Source of the DNA: Uranotaenia lowii
Taxonomy: Eukaryota > Arthropoda > Insecta > Diptera > Culicidae
Assembly: GCF_029784155.1 (NCBI RefSeq)
Contig: NW_026597466.1
Coordinates: forward strand, 1-64,000
Direction of reading: 5' to 3'
DNA: 64,000 bases
Below the pieces are notes generated by a model. It was not told where the DNA came from. It made no database searches and saw only the letters and a program-made list of their open reading frames with translations. Shown here in pieces: positions 57,580 through 64,000 of the stretch (position 1 is its first letter; each line of letters starts with the position of its first letter). A program made the position numbers and the translations under genes.

Positions 57580-58740
57580 TTTTCAGAGCCTCTAATCATG
57601 AATCTGTAATTCAAATGTTAAAGTTTCGAGTTCAACCTGGCTTCATCATGTCAAATGATTAATTTTAGTCCGATTAATGAATCTTAGTTAAATAAGAATT
57701 TCTAATTATGATTTTGAGTTTCAATCCTGGATCGTTTTTTCGAAGCTTTGTAATGTTTAGAAATCTGCATGGAAAAAGGTTTAAGAACTTTGAATTTGAA
57801 TATGAAACAAAAAATCAGGATGGTTTCTAATTTGTTACTCATATTCGATAAGAATATTATCTTATATTGAAAACGCATGTGAGTTTCGAAAATTTCAATT
57901 TTTTTTATGAAATTCAAAAACGGCTTTTTTCAAACTTGGATTCTAAAACAGAAATGAAATTTTGACAATATTGTTTATTATATAAAAAATGAAACCAGAA
58001 TTACGCAAACGAGTTTAATTTCATTCAAAATTTAATTTTCAAAACTGAATTTCTCTCAAAACGTGAGAAAATTTTAAAAATTTTTTATCAAATTCTGAAT
58101 CTGGGATAAGATTTTTGTATCAGTTAAGCATTCAGAGTCAAGTTTGTAACTCTGAAATAACCTTACTGAATCATCAAAATTTGCTTGAAAATTTAAAATA
58201 AGTTTTGGCATTTAAATATACCCAAATAGAATAGAAAATAGAAGATCGAAATAATAAGCTTATTGAATAAACATATTAGGCAAAAACTTAAACTCCTTCA
58301 AATGATGGCGATGTGTGGATGAATATGGAAAAAAATACACCAAAATTATTCATGGTGGTTAGTAAAAGTGGTCAATAAATCGTTGATTTATTCCTTTAAA
58401 CACTCAATGTCTGAACAAGGTGATCAATTTTTTTGTCCAACGCTTGAGTTTGTGGCATAAATATTTTGACGACTTTTAATGAATTCTGCGGCTTTGCTTG
58501 GCTAAACGCATTGAAATAAAACTGCTTGAAAAGCATTCACAACATTTGTTTTTTTTTAGATATCGGCATCCGCTTCACTTTTAGTATAAAATTTTGGTAG
58601 TTTAGTTTTGTTTAAGTTTAATTTCGAAACATAAAGCCTTTCAAAAACCACTCTCGCTAAGCAAGATTTTGATACAACGATGCTCATTCCGAATGAAGTT
58701 TAAACAGCTGATTTTTCCTGAGTCTTATTGTTTACAGTTC
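57580..58740. other. AT-rich DNA, nothing recognised
   Basis: TTCAGAATCTGAATTC-like words occur but do not form an array. No gene is seen. Confidence 0.3.
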
Positions 58741-58805
58741 AACTGAAAACTTGTGTATCGTGTGTCGTGTATCGTGAGCTCCACTTTTCATATTTTTTCG
58801 TGAAA

Positions 58806-59190
58806 ATGAGAAGCATTTCTCCGGAAAAGCGAAAAAAATCGTGCACAAACCGTATACAATCCCCAGCAAATAGGTAAGTCAGCTTCGTGGACAAAAAAAA
58901 AAATCTAAGCGGAAACTGGATCCGGTGGACAAAACTTTGGACCGGAAAGTCATACGTGCTTACGCCAGTAAGAAAACTACCTCAGTTCAAAATTTGGCTA
59001 ATAATGTGGATCCCCTCTCAGCACTGTTGCCCTCTATCGATAATGTTGCCTTCTTTTGATATCTTGAAAAAAAAAATAAAACCGAATAGTCCTTATAATT
59101 TGGTCTGAATGCCTTATTTGGGTAGTGCTGTGGCATTATCTTTCGACTTATTAATGCTTCAATGAAACCTAATTTTGCCATCGGAAATAT
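58806..59190 (+). pseudogene. Tc1/mariner-family transposase relic, 5' part
   Basis: ATG at 58806 opens with MRSISPEKRKK. After a one-base shift it continues IVHKPYTIPSK, and after another KSKRKLDPVDKTLDRKVIRA then YASKKTTSVQNLANNVD, the N-terminal DNA-binding region. The following 59000-59190 has only faint traces of the catalytic domain, so the middle is probably deleted. It is related in its first residues (PEKRK, IVH) to the relic at 11635, but belongs to a different copy and probably a different subfamily. It cannot make a protein. Confidence 0.75.
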
Positions 59191-59769
59191 GTGTAAATTT
59201 TCTATATTTCAGTAGATTTTAAAGTACAGTTATTCAATATTTCAAAGTGCCCAACAAATTTGAGTTATTTGAATTTTAAAATTAGTGTGTCCATTTCCCG
59301 GCCATTATGGCGTTCCCGGGAATCGGAAAACCTCACGATTCTTTTCCCGGGAATCCTCGAGATTCCAGGGAAAAATTGAAAATAGAGATTTTAACACTAT
59401 AGCATACGAAACCTTATCTACATATATGGTATTTAAAAAAACAATAGGTAGAAGTATTGCAAAATATTTCAAACTTTTTCAATGCGAAATCCAATTAGCA
59501 ATTATAAAACCCAAGACCCAAAAACTAAATACTTTGACCCACTAATTTGACTGATTCTAGCTGCGAAAATTTGAAACAAACCAGAAAGCTTTTTCACTAT
59601 CGATAGATGTTGGTTAACTATACTTCAGGTTATTAATCAAAACTGGTAAATTTTTGGATAACTATCCTTTTTGTTTAAAATATGTCATTTTTTGCCGGTG
59701 TCTTTGCTACTGTCAACAGTTCGCGAAACGGAAGTTCTGAATGATGAGTGTTGCAAAATAGAGCATTCA

Positions 59770-60651
59770 TAGGTTGCCAGAATTTTTCAGCACATATCTG
59801 GGCTGGACAAACCGAGCAATTTTAAATAAAAACCTAGATAAATCCGGGCAAATTTTCTCAAAACGCAGAAATTACTCAACAAAAATTTGAAAAACAAATA
59901 TAAAAAAAAAATTATTTCATCAAAACTCATCGACAGATTTTGTATCGTATTTGAGGTTGGTTTGATTTACCAAATAAAGTGAATAAATTCGGGTAAAATC
60001 CGGTCATTTTTCAATTAACCCTTTAATGCATAGTGTTGTTTTAAAACAACACTAATCAAAATCCAAATTTCTCGAAAACGGTGGATATTTTTGAGTTATG
60101 TATTCACAAAAAATATTCTAGAGAATAAAAGAAATTAGCCCATGGTATTTTAATGACGATATTTTAATTTATGTGTGAGATATTGAACAAAGTATGCAAA
60201 AAAATTGCAAAAATCAGCTTTATTTATTTTTTTTGAAAAAAATTGTTTTTGGAAAATCGCTGTTATTTCTTAAGATTTGTAAATTCGAACAAATTTTTCA
60301 ATCTCAATCAACCGCAAACACCTTCCTGCACCCCATTTGCAAGGTTTTGAAGAAATTAGCAAAATCGTATGGAAATGAACAAAGAATTTCAAAAAATATT
60401 TTTCAACTTTGAAGGGCCATAACTTTTATACAATTTAAAATAACGACTTCAAAACTGTTGAGTTTTGTTAAATATTCGAATTAAAATGTTAATACTTCAC
60501 GGAATCAATAACTGCAATTCTCATTTAAAAAAAAGTCATGCATTAAAGGGTTAAATCCGGACAAACAGGCTGGGCCGGGCCGGACTGTTCCTGAATTTTA
60601 TATCAAATATCCGGGCAATTCTGGACAAAACCGGGCAATCTGGCAACCTTA
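59770..60651. mobile_element. Middle element of the nest, TAAGGTTGCCAGA ends, 8-bp target duplication
   Basis: The left end is TAGGTTGCCAGA and the complement of the right end is TAAGGTTGCCAGA. AGCATTCA is repeated exactly on both sides (59762-59769 and 60652-60659). CCGGGCAA-type motifs are repeated near the right end. It is split by the TTAA element, without which it is about 346 bp. A relative lies at 50780-51042. The 8-bp duplication suggests a hAT- or P-type enzyme. Confidence 0.8.
60019..60550. mobile_element. Inner TTAA element (piggyBac-type MITE)
   Basis: CCCTTTAATGCAT at the left and its exact complement at the right are flanked by TTAA (60015-60018 and 60551-60554). CCC starts and TTAA targets are typical of piggyBac. 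The body is 532 bp. The 72-codon frame inside is not a transposase. It is the youngest member of this nest. Confidence 0.85.
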
Positions 60652-61028
60652 AGCATTCAGATTTATTTTTAACAAAGTGACACACAAAGTTTTCGAATAA
60701 AAAACTTTTTTTTATCAAATTCATATTAACCATTTTTTTTGAAATAAAAGTGTTTAAAGTCTAAATCATATATCAAGAAAGAGCTATCATTTTCCTTGCT
60801 CAATCTGATCCATTTTTCCAATTCGGATCGTTTAAAACTTTAGTAAGTCAGCACATTTCTTTGACTTCGGGAATTGCCGGGATATATTAGCGTTTCCCGG
60901 GATTCGGGATTTCTCATTTTTTTCCCTGGGTATTCCAGTCGGGAAATCCCGGGTAGGACACTATATTTAAAATCAAAAGTTCGTTATTGGCACTTAGAAA
61001 AAGAAAATTTATATGGGTTCCTTTGATT

Positions 61029-61148
61029 GAAACTGCTGTTTTAAACGTTTCGGCCTACTGAGCTTCAGCCATCTTCAAAAAAATTGTATTTAAAATTCTG
61101 AAGATGGCTGAAGCTCAGTAGGCTGTAACGTGAAAAAAAAGCAGTTTT
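61029..61148. repeat. Hairpin with perfect 25-bp stem
   Basis: 61053-61077 and 61099-61123 are perfect complements (GCCTACTGAGCTTCAGCCAT and on) with a 21-base loop. The stem extends outward imperfectly through AAACGTT and AAACTGC to about 61029 and 61148. The size and shape resemble a miRNA precursor, but a short MITE is equally possible. Confidence 0.75.
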
Positions 61149-61149
61149 A

Positions 61150-62430
61150 ATTTCGTCCTAAATAAATTACCGAAAAATATCAATCAAAGAAACCCACAGA
61201 AAAGTGCGGTGATCAAAACCAAACAACAAAAAAAAATTTTTTTTTAAGTTAATTCAACATATACTTTGTTTTTCTTTGAGATATGATTGTTTTTTTCATT
61301 AATGGCTCAATTGAGCGTGTCAAAATTACTATTTGTTTTCAAATTATAATATGTAATTTAAAATGTAGCTATACACTCTTAAAAAAAATATTAAAAATTA
61401 TACACTCTTTCACTCTTCACTCGTTCATTCTTTTGTATAAGATTTTCTTGACAATTTAATTCGTTTACTGCTGAGAAGAAAATTCATCATCACGATCAAC
61501 CTCTTCGGATTTCAAATTTTTGCAAGCTTAACCTTTTTCTTTTTGTTAAATCTTGTTCTGGTTCTGTATGACTAATTTTGATTCTGTCTTATATTGTTGA
61601 CAACAACGATGAAAATACGCGTTCATTCAGTTATAAATATGGTTGTCCATTCCAATCCTATTTACTGATTCAACGATGCACAGATTTTCATCTAAGACTG
61701 TTCTAAGATTTTGAATCAAAATATGGATAAATGTGTTGCCAACCTTTCAAATAAACCTCTTATCTATCTGTGTTAGCCTTTGAGGAATCCGGTTTTGTTG
61801 GATCAATTTCTTTTGATTGCTGATTTTTCTTAAATATTGACACTGGCGTACTGACTTAATGTAAAATAAGTCTGATCTCATATTATAATTTAAACGTATA
61901 ATGAAATTATGTGACTTTTTTTTCTAAATCAACCTCAATTTCAAAGCCGAATCAACCATTCATCGTTGGATTTGAGAAATTGACAGCTCTGAGGTTCTTC
62001 ATTGTTGAATCAACACAAATTGGCTGCCTTATCTAAGATATTGATGTTGATCAAAATGTGAGGTCCATTCTTACATCAGTGACATGGAAAAATCAACATT
62101 GTTTATGTTCACAACAACTAGAAGATATTCTTTGTGTTGTTTTAATCGGTACTGCTATTATTTTTTCCTACTACAGGACATGTTAATAACATAGTGTTTG
62201 CAAGAACCAGAGAACCACCTTTCGAATAACCAAAGAGTTGTTAACGCCTTTATAGTCCTATATTGGCTTACTAATCGTTACATCAATTGTTATACAATGC
62301 ATTAGTGTTTGTTTTAAATATTTCAAGTAAACAAAATTGAGGAAGTTAACTTTTATGGAACAATAAGAAGGGGTTTTTGTTGAACACTTTGTCATCTCTC
62401 CAAGAAGAACTTTGTCAACTCATCAAGAAG
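61150..62430. other. AT-rich DNA, nothing recognised
   Basis: No coding, RNA or repeat structure is visible. Confidence 0.3.
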
Positions 62431-64000
62431 AAGGTCCATTAACCCTATCATAAATATTGGCAATTTTCATTAATTTTTGCATAGGTCGAAAGACAGTATG
62501 CTGCCAGCCCACTTTTCTTGAGGCTGGTGATGAGCCTGAAGGTCGTAAAACGTAGAGATGAGTCCCCTCCACATCTCCCCCATGCTGCGAAGAGCAGTTA
62601 CACATAACCATATTTTTCGTGTTTGTATAATTGCACCTTTTCGCAGAAGTAAGTGGCTTACTCCGGCTTAGTCTTCTTCCTCTCCGCATTCGGAGTTACT
62701 CGAGCAAACTTTCACTTGGTTGCTGGTGGATGGACTCCGTTCCATTTTACACCCCAACTCGATTGGTCTCTCTCTCTTTTTTCAAGAGTTTGGAGTTGTG
62801 CGTGCTGTTGTTGTTGTTGTTGTTAAAAAAGTACCAACTTCTTTGGGTATGCCTTCGATCGTGTGCCCGATGACGATCTTCATGTGAAAGTAAAAGACCC
62901 GCTGTGCAGCAGCGCGTTGATGGGCTTTGTTGATGTTTTTGTTGCCTTTTTCTCCCTCTCCTTCTTTCGGGTTTGGTTGAAATACTTCCTCTCGTAGTCG
63001 TAGTTAGCTATAGCGGTACCTCTCGGGTCTTAATTGCAACTTTTAAATTGTTTTAATAGTTGTTTTTGTTACGAAACAAACGAGAAGAGCAGTAGCTAGT
63101 AGCGTTGAGGCACAATTTTGTTGGAAGTCGAAAGAGAGTGGGGATCTCGATCCATTCGCGAAAGATTTTGTGACTCTTTACCGAAGTAGCTAACCGAGTG
63201 GCGGTGGGGTCTCGACGAAAAACCGGTTTGCGGATGAGGTCTTGCCGAGAGCGAAACTAGTTCACTGTTTTCCGCCCACAACCGAACAAGGTCTCTTCGG
63301 CGCGTTGATGTACCGGGCGCGCTTATCGGGTGCTATCGATCGCTTATCGGTGTCCGTATTGAGTCGAAGGTGTATTGGTGCAGTGTTTATTTTTCAGAAA
63401 ACGAAGTCGAAGAACCGATCCCTTCAATCAGCAGCCGACTTCAACTACCGATACGGTGTTTTATCAAATTGCAAACAAATGCAGTGATTGGCACTCGAAA
63501 AAAAAACTACACTCCAAGAAGAATACCGTAACAATGTAGCAGAAACGATATGCATGTTCGCCTCTGTTTTGGTCTGGTTGTTGCTGCTTCTTGTCTTTTT
63601 TTTCCTTGAACGAATACCCGAGCAAAAGCTGACAGAAATTCGACCTGGTTGTGTGCTATTTTTAATTATCAACATGCATCATCGTAAAACGGTGGTGGAG
63701 TAACAAGTCGGTTGGGTACGTTAGGCCAATCAAACCAGTCGGTGAGTACAACAAGTTGGCTGCAAGTGGGACTATTAATAACTGTACTGAGAGACGCATC
63801 GGGTACTTTCCCATGATCTTACTGGGAATGCCTAAATCTGATTAGATTGTTGAAAAATTCGAACGCAAAAATTCGTATGGTGTAAAAGTCAGCTTAAACT
63901 GAAGTCCTTACTGAATTTTTGAAGTGCCAAAACAGTTTTTTTGAGAGGCTTATGAGACTCGTGAAACGAACTTATTTTTATTTACATTTAGATGTCACTT
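62431..64000 (+). promoter_or_regulatory. GC-richer region, possible first exon and donor
   Basis: A (TTG)n run lies at 62806-62824. From about 63100 the DNA is GC-richer, with CGATCGCTTATCGG near 63337 and a strong donor CAGTCG/GTGAGTACAA at 63740. The 5' side lacks a long frame, so this could be a non-coding first exon whose gene continues beyond the window. No transcript evidence is available, and the overlapping frames (71-81 codons) on both strands are unrecognised. Confidence 0.25.

Larger units (their letters stand above)
59285..60961. mobile_element. Outer element of a three-level nest, CCCGGGAAT-rich ends
   Basis: Both ends share GTGT(GT)CC followed by repeated CCCGGGAATC / TTCCCGGG motifs in inverted orientation: at the left 59296, 59315 and 59347, at the right 60895, 60936 and 60948. 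TA flanks both sides (59283-59284 and 60962-60963). After removing the inner element the body is about 790 bp and non-coding. Confidence 0.6.

Overview
The window is AT-rich, intron-less-looking eukaryotic DNA that is dominated by decayed and nested transposable elements. Tc1/mariner transposase relics, a GTF2IRD2/ZMYM6-type hAT relic, many TA- and TTAA-flanked non-autonomous inverted-repeat (MITE-like) elements and tRNA-derived SINEs together suggest an insect. A dipteran, most probably a mosquito, is my best guess, but this rests on the style of the repeats and not on any diagnostic gene. I found no protein-coding gene that I can defend. The longest open frames (240, 226, 162, 158 and 155 codons) lie in GC-richer patches where several frames on both strands are open at once, and none resembles a known family.

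Layout. Positions 1-7.9 kb: unique AT-rich DNA, a CCCAAGCAACC inverted-repeat element carrying a tRNA-like sequence, a second CCCAAGCAACC copy inserted into the terminal repeat of a TTAA-flanked element, a Tc1-type MITE and a 1-kb TA-flanked element. 8.1-11.2 kb: repeat-poor, GC-richer DNA of possible regulatory or UTR nature. 11.6-12.5 kb: a frameshifted Tc1/mariner transposase. 13.5-17.4 kb: several MITEs. 18.8-22.1 kb: a satellite-monomer, foldback and SINE cluster followed by a three-level nest (TA-flanked element, foldback element, hAT MITE with 8-bp target duplication). 22.4-23.6 kb: the hAT transposase relic. 24.2-25.4 kb: GC-richer DNA. 25.4-26.5 kb: a decayed ~145-bp tandem repeat. 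26.5-28.0 kb: a diverged foldback.

29.1-32.2 kb: a CCCAGCAAACAT element holding both a TTAA-flanked element and a 1.8-kb nearly perfect palindrome. 32.6-34.2 kb: two more inverted-repeat elements, one with a tRNA-like insert. 34.8-36.2 kb: a MITE and a second mariner relic on the minus strand. 36.6-40.1 kb: repeat-poor GC-richer DNA with a possible first exon near 38.5 kb. 40.6-42.3 kb: a 13-bp minisatellite with no stop codon in any of the three plus-strand frames. 44-47.5 kb: mostly unique DNA. 48.2 kb: a hAT MITE with a perfect 8-bp target duplication. 50.5-53.8 kb: two SINEs, a MITE end and a second, compact copy of the foldback seen at 20 kb. 56.1-56.9 kb: a MITE. 58.8-59.2 kb: a third mariner relic. 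59.3-61.0 kb: another three-level nest. 62.4-64.0 kb: GC-richer DNA with a good splice-donor sequence.

Nothing here acts together as a pathway. The useful information is the transposon stratigraphy: who inserted into whom, proved by TA, TTAA and 8-bp target duplications. The most unusual points are tRNA-like (Pol III A/B box) sequences inside inverted-repeat DNA elements, circularly permuted copies of one ~115-bp repeat, and the near-identity of the arms of the 1.8-kb palindrome.
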